A stretch of 64,000 nt of DNA from an uncultured Bacteroides sp. (GCA_945913015.1 CAMECH010000004.1:62001-126000), one strand, 5' to 3'; counted from the first letter of the stretch, positions 53,489-62,624 are shown. Notes: generated by a model not told the origin, from the letters alone. Program-made: numbers and translations.

Positions 53489-53830
53489 TTAATAAATTGA
53501 GCCTGTATCAATCATGCCCTGCATATAAGCGATTGCCTTTTCTTTCTGCATATGGCCGAGCATCTTATAGTAAGTGAGAAGCCTGCGCTCATCCTTGCTG
53601 ATATTCTCGGTGTCAACATATGACCTGTAGTCGCTTCGCATCATAATATAATCCATGCTGGCATTGAATATAGTACTCATCTTCATAAGTATTGAAAGAC
53701 TTGGAAGTGTTCTGCCGTTTTCATAGGCACTTATGCTTTCCTGAGTACATTCAAGTTCCATGCTTAACTGAAGCTGAGTTATGCCTTTGCTTATTCGTAA
53801 ATCTTTAATTCTGTTTGGATATTTTTTCAT
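53489..53830 (-). CDS. XRE family helix-turn-helix regulator
   Basis: A 113-residue DNA-binding protein. Residues 7-62 form an HTH_3/XRE domain (RIKDLRISKGITQLQLSMEL, then ECTQESISAYENGRTLPSL); residues 75-113 are a helical C-terminal tail (DERRLLTYYKMLGHMQKEKA) probably for dimerisation. I prefer the ATG at 53830, with GAGG 7 nt upstream, over the one two codons earlier. It is transcribed away from the ATPase gene 740 bp to its right. Whether it regulates that gene is unknown. Confidence 0.88.
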   Translation of the reverse strand: MKKYPNRIKDLRISKGITQLQLSMELECTQESISAYENGRTLPSLSILMKMSTIFNASMDYIMMRSDYRSYVDTENISKDERRLLTYYKMLGHMQKEKAIAYMQGMIDTGSIY

Positions 53831-54177
53831 GATCATACCTCTTTTTTATATTGTAATATTAATTTTAATTATTTCTTGTATATGATAATATCATATACAA
53901 TTATAAATGCAATAAATTTTATTAATACTGTATTAAAAACAAAATTAATTAATAATAAAGTAAAACATGGATATATTTATGGTATAAAAACTTTAGATTG
54001 GTAACTTTAATAATAATTTTATTGCTATTCTTAAAAAAATATAATTATGCTTTATAACAATTACAATTATAATATACTTTGGTAATTATTTCTTATAGAA
54101 TGTCAGAGTGGCTGGATAAATAGTGCTATTTTACTTTTCTGACACTATATCAGTTAAAATAATAATTAAAATAATAC

Positions 54178-54206
54178 TTGCATTTTTATAATACAGATGC
54201 TATAAT
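54178..54206 (+). promoter_or_regulatory. Promoter of the structured leader / OLD-like ATPase transcript
   Basis: TTGCAT (54178-54183), 17 nt, TATAAT (54201-54206). Transcription from here would give a leader of about 360 nt before the ATPase start at 54573. Confidence 0.65.
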
Positions 54207-54296
54207 GCAAAAAAGCAATTAAAGTTCTGATTTATAATAATCCGTTTTCATATTAATGTGCACATCCTCGCACTTACGGATTTCTGCAATTATTCT

Positions 54297-54434
54297 ATGG
54301 CATTTGCCGTCTTACGAACTCTTTGCTTGATTATCCCAATAATGAGGCGGGGAGTGATGGTGCTTCCTGCAGGTAACGAAAGAAAGGAAGCCTATGTGGT
54401 TGAAGAATATGTGAAGCAGTATTGGAAAGACTAG
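54297..54434 (+). pseudogene. Short ORF or gene remnant
   Basis: An open frame of 45 codons from ATG 54297 (or 25 from ATG 54357) ending TAG 54432-54434. The last part, MVLPAGNERKEAYVVEEYVKQY-type sequence, has a protein-like composition, with GGGGAG directly before ATG 54357 (spacing too short). The upstream part has no ribosome-binding site. It may be the surviving C-terminus of a decayed gene, or a real small protein in the leader. I do not recognise a family. Confidence 0.3.
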
Positions 54435-54572
54435 ATTTCCGGTTGCCACTCAAAACACATCACATTTTATCACAGATTTCTCTTTTTCTCTTTTAATATA
54501 ATGAATATTATAGTATAATATTTTTGGTTAATAAAGATACTAAAGCAACTGAGGAATGGAGATTATTATAGA

Positions 54573-56141
54573 ATGGGATACAGGGATTCAGATGTAGATG
54601 TAAAGAACAGAAGATGGTTTTCATCGGATATTGAAGCAAAAAGTCTGCTTGAGATAAAGATGACTAAAGGCACATTGCGTGGACTTCATCCTTTTAAAAT
54701 TGAAATGGAATATCCAATCAGCGTGATAGCAGGGAAGAATGGCTCCGGCAAATCAACACTTCTGGCCATTGCGTGCTGTGCATATCACAATAATAAAAAT
54801 GGCTATATCCCAAGTGACAGGAATAAAAACTATTATACATTCAGTGATTTTTTTACGCAGACTGCAGACGAGGTTAAGGTTGAAGGCATTGAAATATGGT
54901 ATAAAAGCCTTAATCACTGGAGGGATACACAGACAAAAAAGGTTTATGATGGTATCGGCTATCAGAAACGATTTAAAAATAAAGGCGGTAAGTGGAATAC
55001 ATACCAGACACGTGCCAAGCGCAACGTAATATTTTCCGGGATTCAGAGGATTGTACCTCCCGGAGAGAGAAAGACTGAGAAAAATTGTCTGAACAGGTAT
55101 AAGTCTGTTACTCTTGAAGAAAATACCAAGAACAAAATTCTTGAAATTGCCAGCAGAATTATGGGAAAAAATTATAAAACACTTGACTTGAGAACGGTAG
55201 ACAGAAGAAGACTGTTCGTTGTCGACAGGAATAATTCACACTATTCGGGATTTAATATGGGTGCCGGAGAAAATGCAGTTTTTACTCTTCTGATTGAGCT
55301 ATTTTCAGCGGGAAAGAACACACTCCTTGTGATTGATGAAATAGAGCTTGGACTGCATGAGGAAGCGCAGCAGCGGCTTATGGAAGAGTTGAAGAAATTA
55401 TGTTTTGAAATGCACTGCCAGATTATATGCTCAACACATTCTGCTAATATTATTGATGCTGTTCCGCCTGATGCACGCTTCTATATTGAGGCATTTGAAG
55501 ATCATACGTCAATTTATAAAGGAATTTCTTCTGCATTTGCCCTGGGACATTTATCCGGTGGCAGAAAAAAAGAGATTACCATATATACAGAAGATGAAGT
55601 TGGCAAAACTATTGTTTTATATATGCTTCCGCAAAATATGCGGGAGCGTGTACGCATTGTGCCGATAGGCTCTGATCAGGCAGTTTTACGACAGCTCTGT
55701 GCATGTTACAGGGATAAAAATAATGCGTGTATTGCATTTTTGGACGGAGACAAGAAAAGTCAGATGCAACAGGCAAAAAAGCAGGTCTGGCAGATGCTTG
55801 AAAGAGAAAAAAAGGATGACGTTGAAGCGTGGCTGTCTACAAGGTTATGCTACCTTCCGGGAGATGTCTGGCCTGAGAAATATTTGCTTACTGTAGGGGA
55901 AGATTATGCGGTAAAAGAATTGGTTACATCATGGAGAATAGATGAGAATACGCTTGTTGAATATATACAGGATGCAAAGAGAGCAGGAAAACACAGGGAA
56001 TTCTATCGTCTTGCCGAGAAAACATCATTGGATATGACTGTTGTAAGAACTGATATAGTACGCAGCCTGGCTCAAAAAGATTTAAAAGAGTTCACTGACA
56101 TTTCAAAGCATATTACAACTGTATTGAATGATTTGGTGTAA
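54573..56141 (+). CDS. ABC-type ATPase with C-terminal TOPRIM-like region (OLD-like, possible anti-phage)
   Basis: A 522-residue protein. Walker A GKNGSGKST is at about 54-62, a signature-like GAGENAVFTLL at about 230, Walker B TLLVIDEIELGLH at about 250-262, and the H-loop STHS at about 286. This is the SMC/ABC-like core of OLD and related ATPases. The C-terminal half begins ITIYTEDEVGKTIV (acidic residues at about 340) and has IAFLDGDKK (DxD at about 391), matching the Glu and Asp-x-Asp of a TOPRIM metal site. OLD-family proteins are nucleases with anti-phage roles; assignment is by motif. No GajB-type helicase or reverse transcriptase is adjacent. GGAG lies 11 nt before the ATG, rather far. 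Confidence 0.75.
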   Translation: MGYRDSDVDVKNRRWFSSDIEAKSLLEIKMTKGTLRGLHPFKIEMEYPISVIAGKNGSGKSTLLAIACCAYHNNKNGYIPSDRNKNYYTFSDFFTQTADEVKVEGIEIWYKSLNHWRDTQTKKVYDGIGYQKRFKNKGGKWNTYQTRAKRNVIFSGIQRIVPPGERKTEKNCLNRYKSVTLEENTKNKILEIASRIMGKNYKTLDLRTVDRRRLFVVDRNNSHYSGFNMGAGENAVFTLLIELFSAGKNTLLVIDEIELGLHEEAQQRLMEELKKLCFEMHCQIICSTHSANIIDAVPPDARFYIEAFEDHTSIYKGISSAFALGHLSGGRKKEITIYTEDEVGKTIVLYMLPQNMRERVRIVPIGSDQAVLRQLCACYRDKNNACIAFLDGDKKSQMQQAKKQVWQMLEREKKDDVEAWLSTRLCYLPGDVWPEKYLLTVGEDYAVKELVTSWRIDENTLVEYIQDAKRAGKHREFYRLAEKTSLDMTVVRTDIVRSLAQKDLKEFTDISKHITTVLNDLV

Positions 56142-56159
56142 GTAATATTTTGTCTGTTC

Positions 56160-56188
56160 TTGTCGAAAATGGCATTTTATGGTACTAT
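56160..56188 (+). promoter_or_regulatory. Promoter of the metallophosphoesterase gene
   Basis: TTGTCG (56160-56165), 17 nt, TACTAT (56183-56188), about 60 nt upstream of the ATG. Confidence 0.5.
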
Positions 56189-56248
56189 AAATATGATTTA
56201 TTTTCAAAAAAGCAATAAAATGCAGATATACAGAAAGAGGTATTTCAT

Positions 56249-57400
56249 ATGACTAGTGCAAGAGTTAAAATTTTAATCGGAATGGTTGCAATAATACTTT
56301 TAGGATTGACAGTGTTTTTGATTCATGTACGTATTCCTGAAAAAAAGCGCGCATTGCGAATACCGTTTATCATATGGCATATCGTCGGAACACTTTCCGT
56401 GCTGGCACTGTTTCTTGTTACATGTTACATGCCTGACGGATTGCTTGAAGACATAATTATATTTATATCAAGTCTTTATATAGTTGAGGTATTGATGCAT
56501 ATCCCAATTATTCCTATCTGGGAACTGTTAGTCCATTTTTTTAGATGGATAAAGAAAACAAATAACTGTGTATACCGTTTCATAAGTAACCGCGGTTTGT
56601 TTTACGGATTATGTTCTATCTACATATTTGTTGTTTTTATTCTCGGATATATTAACATGGAGCATTTGAATGTAAATAAATATGAATATTCGATTAATAA
56701 GCAGGCTAATGTAAGTGAAGTAAATATAGCGGTTATAGCAGATTTGCATATAGGCGCCGGTCTTTTCGGAGAAAAGATGAAAAGTCTTGTAGATACACTG
56801 AATTCACAAAATCCGGACATGGTGGTCATTGTGGGTGATTGTTTTGATGAAACGACTTCAGAGGCGGATTTGAAGGCATTTGCTGAATGTTTTAAAGGCA
56901 TTAATGCTCCATATGGGACTTATTATGCATATGGAAACCATGACTATGCATGCAGCAGCCGGATTGAGAACGCATTAAATGGTGCCAATATCAGAATATT
57001 GTCTAACAGCGGTGTTTTTATTAATGATTTGGGCATTGAACTGATAGGTCGCGGTGATGATAATTACGAGCTTAAGGATATAGATTCAATCATAGCAGAT
57101 GATAAGGTAAATACACAGCATCCGACTATTGTTTTGCAGCATATACCGAAAGATATTGCTTCATTTGAGAATAAAGGAATTGATGTTGTTTTATGCGGAC
57201 ATACACATGGTGAGATTCTTCCGTTTGTTAATGTAATGAGAAGGCTTATATCTCCTGCGCTGAAGCCGATAGAAAAGGACAAGATGTTTGGAGATGTGTA
57301 TGCAATTACAACAAGCGGTGTTTCCAATTGGGGATGGCACTGCAAATTCCCGGGACAAAATGAAATTGTAAATCTCACTTTAAAATTTGATGTAAATTGA
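56249..57400 (+). CDS. Membrane-anchored calcineurin-like metallophosphoesterase
   Basis: A 383-residue protein with four hydrophobic helices in the first 140 residues (around 7-26, 43-62, 70-93, 120-138) and a phosphoesterase domain after about 155. Metal-binding motifs in order: IADLHIGAG (D-x-H), VGDCFDE (GD-xx-D), YGNHDY (GNHD) and CGHTHGE (GHTH). The layout matches YkuE-like phosphoesterases; the substrate might be a lipid-linked or nucleotide phosphate. Topology puts the catalytic domain most likely outside. GAGG lies 8 nt before the ATG. Confidence 0.9.
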   Translation: MTSARVKILIGMVAIILLGLTVFLIHVRIPEKKRALRIPFIIWHIVGTLSVLALFLVTCYMPDGLLEDIIIFISSLYIVEVLMHIPIIPIWELLVHFFRWIKKTNNCVYRFISNRGLFYGLCSIYIFVVFILGYINMEHLNVNKYEYSINKQANVSEVNIAVIADLHIGAGLFGEKMKSLVDTLNSQNPDMVVIVGDCFDETTSEADLKAFAECFKGINAPYGTYYAYGNHDYACSSRIENALNGANIRILSNSGVFINDLGIELIGRGDDNYELKDIDSIIADDKVNTQHPTIVLQHIPKDIASFENKGIDVVLCGHTHGEILPFVNVMRRLISPALKPIEKDKMFGDVYAITTSGVSNWGWHCKFPGQNEIVNLTLKFDVN

Positions 57401-57567
57401 CAGGTGATAAGAAAGATGACAAGCGACAATAATACAATAAGTCGGATTGAAATAATGGCTTAAAATGTAAATTTGCTCTTTCAATTTTTTAAAAAATGTA
57501 TATAATTAAAAGAGGTACAAACCGGTGTCAAAATGGCATACGGCATTAGAAAGGAGTTTATACTATT

Positions 57568-58206
57568 ATGAGTACAATGGCAGACAAATTTGAAGAACTT
57601 GGAGTAATCCCGGTAGTAGTACTTAACGATGCAGATGATGCACTTCCGTTAGCTAAAGCTTTATATGAGGGCGGACTTCCATGTGCTGAAGTAACATTCC
57701 GTACTGCAGCAGCAGAGGAGTCTATCCGCAGAATGCACGAAGCATATCCTGATATGGTTCTTGCAGCAGGTACAGTTCTTACAACAGAGCAGGTTGATCG
57801 TGCAGTTGCAGCAGGCGCTTCACTTATTGTAAGCCCTGGATTTGATCCTGAAATCGTAGATTACTGCATTTCTAAGAATATTGAGGTTGTTCCTGGTATT
57901 GTGACACCTTCAGAACTTGCACAGGCAGTTAAGCGCGGACTTACAAGAGTTAAGTTCTTCCCAGCAGAGGCAGCCGGTGGACTTAATATGATTAAGGCTA
58001 TGTGTGCAGCTTACACAACAGTAAGAATTATGCCTACAGGTGGTATCAATGCTAAGAATATTTCAGAATACCTTGCATGTGACAAGATATTCTGCTGCGG
58101 CGGAAGCTGGATGGTAAAGGGTGACCTTATTAAGGCTGGCGAGTTCGATAAGATCAAAGAAATGACAGCAGAGGCTGTTTCTCTCGTTAAGAAAATCCGC
58201 GGCTAA
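57568..58206 (+). CDS. Second KDPG/KHG aldolase (standalone)
   Basis: A 212-residue class-I aldolase, close to the N-terminal domain of the 25.2-kb enzyme (both have GGLPCAEVTFRTAAAEESIR and KFFPAEAAGGLNMIK) but without the C-terminal VOC-like domain. The catalytic Glu (AEVTF) and Schiff-base Lys (VKFFPAE) are present. It is monocistronic with AAAGGAG 9 nt before the ATG and a probable -10 TATAAT about 60 nt upstream. It may act on KDPG from another sugar-acid route or on 2-keto-4-hydroxyglutarate. Confidence 0.92.
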   Translation: MSTMADKFEELGVIPVVVLNDADDALPLAKALYEGGLPCAEVTFRTAAAEESIRRMHEAYPDMVLAAGTVLTTEQVDRAVAAGASLIVSPGFDPEIVDYCISKNIEVVPGIVTPSELAQAVKRGLTRVKFFPAEAAGGLNMIKAMCAAYTTVRIMPTGGINAKNISEYLACDKIFCCGGSWMVKGDLIKAGEFDKIKEMTAEAVSLVKKIRG

Positions 58207-58235
58207 TAATTCTGTATTTAATTAAAAATACATAG

Positions 58236-58290
58236 AAATCCTTCTGACTTGACAGATGTTTTGACTGTAATTGTCAGAGGGATTTTTATT
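58236..58290 (+). terminator. Terminator of the second KDPG aldolase gene
   Basis: 13 paired positions (58236-58248 with 58273-58285, one G-U), then TTATT. Confidence 0.8.
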
Positions 58291-58308
58291 ATGCTGATTA
58301 TATTCACT

Positions 58309-58336
58309 TTTACAGTAAGTTGTTTTATAGTATAAT
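58309..58336 (+). promoter_or_regulatory. Promoter of miaA
   Basis: TTTACA (58309-58314), 16 nt, TATAAT (58331-58336), about 100 nt before miaA. Confidence 0.5.
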
Positions 58337-58438
58337 GATTAAGCTTAAAAGTATCCTGATATGTGTCTTGCGCTTGGAAGAGATCTGTATTATATTATGT
58401 ACTGGTTTAAAATTATTGATGGCAGGAATTTATAGAGA

Positions 58439-59425
58439 ATGAATAAATTAATTATACTGACAGGACCTACAGCAGTTGGAAAGACAGCAGCTTCAATAGG
58501 GCTTGCAAAGGCTGTCGGCGGGGAAATCATAAGTGCTGATTCAATGCAGGTGTACAGGCATATGGATATTGGTACCGCAAAGATAACTACCGGTGAAATG
58601 CAGGGTGTCAATCATTACCTTATTGATGAGTTTGAACCTGATGAAGATTTTAATATTGTAAAATTTCAAAAACGTGCGAAACAGGCAATTGACGAGATAA
58701 TATCACGCGGACACATTCCGATAATTGCAGGCGGAACAGGATTTTACATCCAATCAGTTGTGTATGACATTGATTTTGATTCGGCTAATACACATGATGA
58801 AGTACCGGCAAGCGATTCACATGACATGGCAGAGGATATATTATATCGCAAATCACTTCAGAATATGGCAGAGGAAGGCAGGCAGAACGAGCTACATTCA
58901 ATGCTTGCGGCTGTAGATGAGGTTTCGGCAAAAAACATTCATCCCAATAACGTAAAGCGTGTAATTCGTGCACTTGAGTATTATCATCAGACCGGTGAGC
59001 CTATTTCAAAGCATAATGAGGAGCAGAAGGAAAATAAGTCACCATATGAATTTGTGTATTTTGTACTTAATGATGACAGAGATATCCTGTATGAGCGCAT
59101 TAACAGGCGCGTTGATAAGATGATTGAAGACGGGCTTGTGGATGAGGTCAGACAACTGAAAGAAATGGGATATGACAGGTCATATGTTTCAATGCAGGGC
59201 ATAGGCTACAAGGAAATACTTGATTATCTTGACGGGAAGATCACGCTTGACGAAGCCGTTTATATTATCAAGCGTGATACAAGACATTTTGCAAAAAGGC
59301 AGATTACATGGTTCAAACGTGAAAAGGAAGTCGTGTGGGTCAATATACAGGATTTTGACAGAAATCCCGAAAAAATACAGAAGTTTATGCTGGATGTCCT
59401 TAAATCCAGACATATAATTGATTAA
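58439..59425 (+). CDS. miaA: tRNA dimethylallyltransferase
   Basis: A 328-residue enzyme that adds the dimethylallyl group to A37 of tRNAs reading U-starting codons; its product is the substrate of MiaB (47.2 kb). Motifs: P-loop LTGPTAVGKTAASIGLA, SADSMQVYRHMDIGTAK, GGTGFYIQSV and RDTRHFAKRQITWFK. AGGA lies 12 nt and AGAG 2 nt before the ATG, a weak arrangement. The next gene starts 47 nt downstream. Confidence 0.96.
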   Translation: MNKLIILTGPTAVGKTAASIGLAKAVGGEIISADSMQVYRHMDIGTAKITTGEMQGVNHYLIDEFEPDEDFNIVKFQKRAKQAIDEIISRGHIPIIAGGTGFYIQSVVYDIDFDSANTHDEVPASDSHDMAEDILYRKSLQNMAEEGRQNELHSMLAAVDEVSAKNIHPNNVKRVIRALEYYHQTGEPISKHNEEQKENKSPYEFVYFVLNDDRDILYERINRRVDKMIEDGLVDEVRQLKEMGYDRSYVSMQGIGYKEILDYLDGKITLDEAVYIIKRDTRHFAKRQITWFKREKEVVWVNIQDFDRNPEKIQKFMLDVLKSRHIID

Positions 59426-59471
59426 ATAACAGCATGCTGATATTAGTAAAAAAGAAGAAATGAGGAGAAAT

Positions 59472-60779
59472 ATGAACGGAATGCGGTTGGAAGAGATGGC
59501 ACAAATGTATGAAGCCTTTGGATTATCAAAAGAACTTATCAATTATTCAAATAAGATTATTGACGGACTTCAAAAAAGGTTTGATGATATAGATGAAGTG
59601 GCAGAGTATAATCAGATGAAAGTGATTGCCGCAATGCAGAAGAATCGTGTTGGCTCAGAGCATCTTGCGGGAACAACGGGATATGGATACAATGATGCGG
59701 GAAGAGAGACACTTGAGGCGGTTTATGCAGATATATTCCATACAGAGGATGCGCTGGTAAGACCTCAGATTACATGTGGTACACATGCACTTAATGTAGC
59801 ACTCGCAGCAAATTTACGTCCGGGTGATGAATTGCTCTCACCGGTGGGAAAGCCATATGATACTATGGATGAGATTATCGGAATCAGACCGTCAAAAGGA
59901 AGTCTTAGAGAGTATGGCGTGACATATGCGCAGGTAGATTTACTTCCTGATGGTGGATTTGATTATGATGGAATTAAATCAGCAATAAATGACAGGACAA
60001 AGATGGTAACAATACAGCGGTCGAAGGGATATGCACAAAGACCGACACTTTCGGTAGAACGAATTGGCGAGCTTATCAGTTTTATTAAGTCAATTAAGCC
60101 GGACATAATATGCATGGTAGACAATTGCTATGGTGAATTTGTGCAGACAATAGAACCAAGCGATGTCGGAGCTGACTTGACAGTCGGTTCTCTTATCAAA
60201 AATCCGGGAGGCGGACTTGCACCTTGCGGCGGATATATCGTCGGCAAGAAGGAGTATGTCGAGCAGGCAGCATACCGTCTTACATCACCGGGACTTGGCA
60301 AGGAGGTAGGTGCTACATTAGGCGTAAACCAGTCATTTTATCAGGGACTTTTTATGGCACCTGTGGTTACGGCGGGGGCACTTAAAGGCGCGATATTTGC
60401 GGCTAACTTATATGAAAACCTTGGATATAAGGTGATTCCTAACGGAAGCGAGCCTAGATTTGATATAATTCAGGCAATTGAACTTAAAACACCGGAAGGA
60501 CTTATCGCATTCTGCAAGGGAATTCAGGCGGCAGCCCCTGTAGACAGCTATGTTACACCTGAACCGTGGGATATGCCGGGATATGATTCAGAGGTTATTA
60601 TGGCTGCCGGAGCATTTGTGCAGGGTTCATCTATTGAACTTAGTGCCGACGGACCGCTCCGTGCCCCGTACTCAGTGTTCTTTCAGGGAGGTCTCACATG
60701 GTATCATGCAAAACTTGGTATTATGATGAGTCTTCAGACAATGATTGATGCCAGGGAAGTGAAGTTAAATGAAAAATAA
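59472..60779 (+). CDS. Aluminium-resistance/methionine gamma-lyase family PLP enzyme
   Basis: A 435-residue protein of the family annotated as aluminium resistance protein (YnbB in Bacillus), related to Cys/Met-metabolism PLP enzymes. Characteristic segments: RVGSEHLAGTTGYGYNDAGR, RPQITCGTHALNVAL, QRSKGYAQRPTL, MVDNCYGEFV and the PLP lysine in VGSLIKNPGGGLAPCGGYI. Its actual reaction is not established; carbon-sulfur lyase activity is likely. The start at 59472 has GAGGAG 4 nt upstream; an ATG 12 nt earlier is part of that site. Its last 11 nt overlap the ABC exporter gene. Confidence 0.88.
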   Translation: MNGMRLEEMAQMYEAFGLSKELINYSNKIIDGLQKRFDDIDEVAEYNQMKVIAAMQKNRVGSEHLAGTTGYGYNDAGRETLEAVYADIFHTEDALVRPQITCGTHALNVALAANLRPGDELLSPVGKPYDTMDEIIGIRPSKGSLREYGVTYAQVDLLPDGGFDYDGIKSAINDRTKMVTIQRSKGYAQRPTLSVERIGELISFIKSIKPDIICMVDNCYGEFVQTIEPSDVGADLTVGSLIKNPGGGLAPCGGYIVGKKEYVEQAAYRLTSPGLGKEVGATLGVNQSFYQGLFMAPVVTAGALKGAIFAANLYENLGYKVIPNGSEPRFDIIQAIELKTPEGLIAFCKGIQAAAPVDSYVTPEPWDMPGYDSEVIMAAGAFVQGSSIELSADGPLRAPYSVFFQGGLTWYHAKLGIMMSLQTMIDAREVKLNEK

Positions 60780-62508
60780 TTTAAAGAAAATGATTTCTTA
60801 CTATAAACCCTATAAAGGCGTGTTTTTTGCAGATATGTTCTTTGCACTTTGTTCTGCGGGAATTGCATTATCAATACCTGTTATAATCAGATATATAACA
60901 TCGACGGTAATATATTTTGAGGATGCCAAAGCATTTAAAACGATTATAATGCTGGGAGTCGGAATGCTTGCTCTTGTTGCAGTACAATGCTTCTGTAATT
61001 TTTTTATCTCAAATTACGGTCATGTAATGGGTGCGCGTATGGAATATGATATGCGCCGGGAGGTATTTGAGCATTATCAGAAGCTGTCATTTTCTTTCTT
61101 TGATAATCAGAAAGTCGGGCAGCTTATGGCGAGAATTACGACTGACCTTTTTGATATCAGCGAGCTTTTGCATCATGGACCTGAGAATATTGTTATCTCG
61201 CTTATTAAAATTATCGGCGCATTTATAATTCTGATGAGCATAAGCCCGTACCTTGCAGTGGCAGCGTTTGTGCTTGTACCGTTTATGCTTTGTTATGCAT
61301 TTGTTTTTAATCGGAAAATGAAAAAGGCATTCAGGCGCAACAGAGAGGAAATTGCAGGAATTAATGCACAGATTGAAGATAATCTGTCAGGTATGAGAGT
61401 TGTCAAATCATTTGCAAATGAGGATATTGAGAAGCAGAAGTTTATGGTTGGCAATGATGGTTTTTTATCCGCAAAGAGGGAAAGCTACCGCTATATGGGC
61501 GGATATCAGGCAGGTCTTGGCTCATTTACCGTAATGATTCAGGTCGTTGTGATTGTTGCAGGAGCGCTTTTTATAAAAAAGGGTATGGTAAATGTTACCG
61601 ACCTTGTGACGTTTCTTCTGTATATCAATGTTTTTACTGACCCTATCAAAACACTTATTGATTTTACGGAACAGTTTCAGAATGGCTATTCAGGCTTTGA
61701 GAGATTTATGGAGATACTTGCTGTAGAGCCGGATATTACTGACAGGCCTGATGCTGTTGCAATCAATAATGTCAAAGGAAATATTGAATTTGACAATGTA
61801 TCATTCAGATACGAAGAAGATACGGATACGGTTCTCAGTAATATTAACCTTAACATTAAGGCAGGAGAGTACATTGCGCTTGTCGGTTCGTCAGGAGCAG
61901 GAAAGACAACGCTTTGCAGCCTTATTCCAAGATTTTATGATGTTACGGAAGGTGCAGTTAAACTTGACGGAACAGATGTCAGAAATATTACACTGAAAAG
62001 TCTTCGCAACCACATAGGAATTGTACAGCAGGATGTGTATCTGTTTGCAGGTACTGTATTTGAGAATATCAGGTACGGAAAACCTGATGCAGACCGTGAA
62101 GAGGTGATTGCAGCCGCTAAAAATGCTAATGCGCATGAATTTATTATGTCACTTCCCAACGGCTATGACACCGATATCGGACAGAGAGGGGTTAAGCTTT
62201 CGGGCGGACAGAAACAGCGTCTTTCAATTGCAAGAGTATTCTTGAAAAATCCGCCTGTGCTTATTTTTGATGAAGCAACATCGGCACTGGATAATGAGAG
62301 CGAGAGAGTCGTTCAGGAATCACTCGAAAAGCTTGCAAAGAACCGCACGACGCTCGTTATTGCACACAGACTTTCAACAATAAAGAACGCAGGGAGAATC
62401 CTTGTGCTCACCGATAACGGAATTGAAGAAGAGGGAACCCATGATGAACTTATTGCAAAGAAGGGCATCTATGAACATCTGTATTCAATGCAGTTTGAAA
62501 AAAAATAA
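60769..62508 (+). CDS. ABC exporter, fused permease and ATPase (MsbA/LmrA type)
   Basis: A 579-residue half-transporter. Six membrane helices span about residues 15-300 (GVFFADMFFALCSAGIALSI first). The ATPase has Walker A GSSGAGKTT, Q-loop VQQDVYLF, signature LSGGQKQRLSIARVF and Walker B VLIFDEATSALD. It would work as a homodimer exporting lipids, peptides or drugs; substrate unknown. Translation is coupled to the preceding gene by an 11-nt overlap. The linkage to a PLP enzyme of the aluminium-resistance family is not explained. Confidence 0.94.
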   Translation: MKNNLKKMISYYKPYKGVFFADMFFALCSAGIALSIPVIIRYITSTVIYFEDAKAFKTIIMLGVGMLALVAVQCFCNFFISNYGHVMGARMEYDMRREVFEHYQKLSFSFFDNQKVGQLMARITTDLFDISELLHHGPENIVISLIKIIGAFIILMSISPYLAVAAFVLVPFMLCYAFVFNRKMKKAFRRNREEIAGINAQIEDNLSGMRVVKSFANEDIEKQKFMVGNDGFLSAKRESYRYMGGYQAGLGSFTVMIQVVVIVAGALFIKKGMVNVTDLVTFLLYINVFTDPIKTLIDFTEQFQNGYSGFERFMEILAVEPDITDRPDAVAINNVKGNIEFDNVSFRYEEDTDTVLSNINLNIKAGEYIALVGSSGAGKTTLCSLIPRFYDVTEGAVKLDGTDVRNITLKSLRNHIGIVQQDVYLFAGTVFENIRYGKPDADREEVIAAAKNANAHEFIMSLPNGYDTDIGQRGVKLSGGQKQRLSIARVFLKNPPVLIFDEATSALDNESERVVQESLEKLAKNRTTLVIAHRLSTIKNAGRILVLTDNGIEEEGTHDELIAKKGIYEHLYSMQFEKK

Positions 62509-62520
62509 TTGAAAATCTGC

Positions 62521-62549
62521 TTGCAAAACATTTATACTTATGATATCTT
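62521..62549 (+). promoter_or_regulatory. Promoter of rplS
   Basis: TTGCAA (62521-62526), 17 nt, TATCTT (62544-62549). An overlapping alternative is TTGAAA at about 62509 with TTATAC 17 nt later. The leader is about 70 nt. Confidence 0.5.
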
Positions 62550-62624
62550 AGAATAGTTGTGAAAAAGAGATGGTCCTCTGTTACGAAAGTATTAAGAACA
62601 TCAAGATTATTAAGGAGGTCACAC

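Larger units (their letters stand above)
53831..54572. other. Long AT-rich, structured non-coding stretch upstream of the OLD-like ATPase
   Basis: About 740 bp. The left part (53840-54100) is extremely AT-rich and shows no gene. Hairpins are at 54101-54144 (TGTCAGA/TCTGACA, inner AAATAG/CTATTT), 54241-54280 (TCCGT/ACGGA, inner GTGC/GCAC) and 54362-54391 (GCTTCCT/AGGAAGC). A good promoter lies at 54178-54206 and a short ORF at 54297-54434. Another TATAAT is near 54510. No terminator is seen between the promoter and the ATPase gene. Confidence 0.6.

Noticed and set aside
53837-54572. Retron or type III toxin-antitoxin locus upstream of the ATPase
   Set aside because: Hairpins and a leader RNA are suggestive, but no reverse transcriptase, msd-like long stem or tandem RNA repeats are present.
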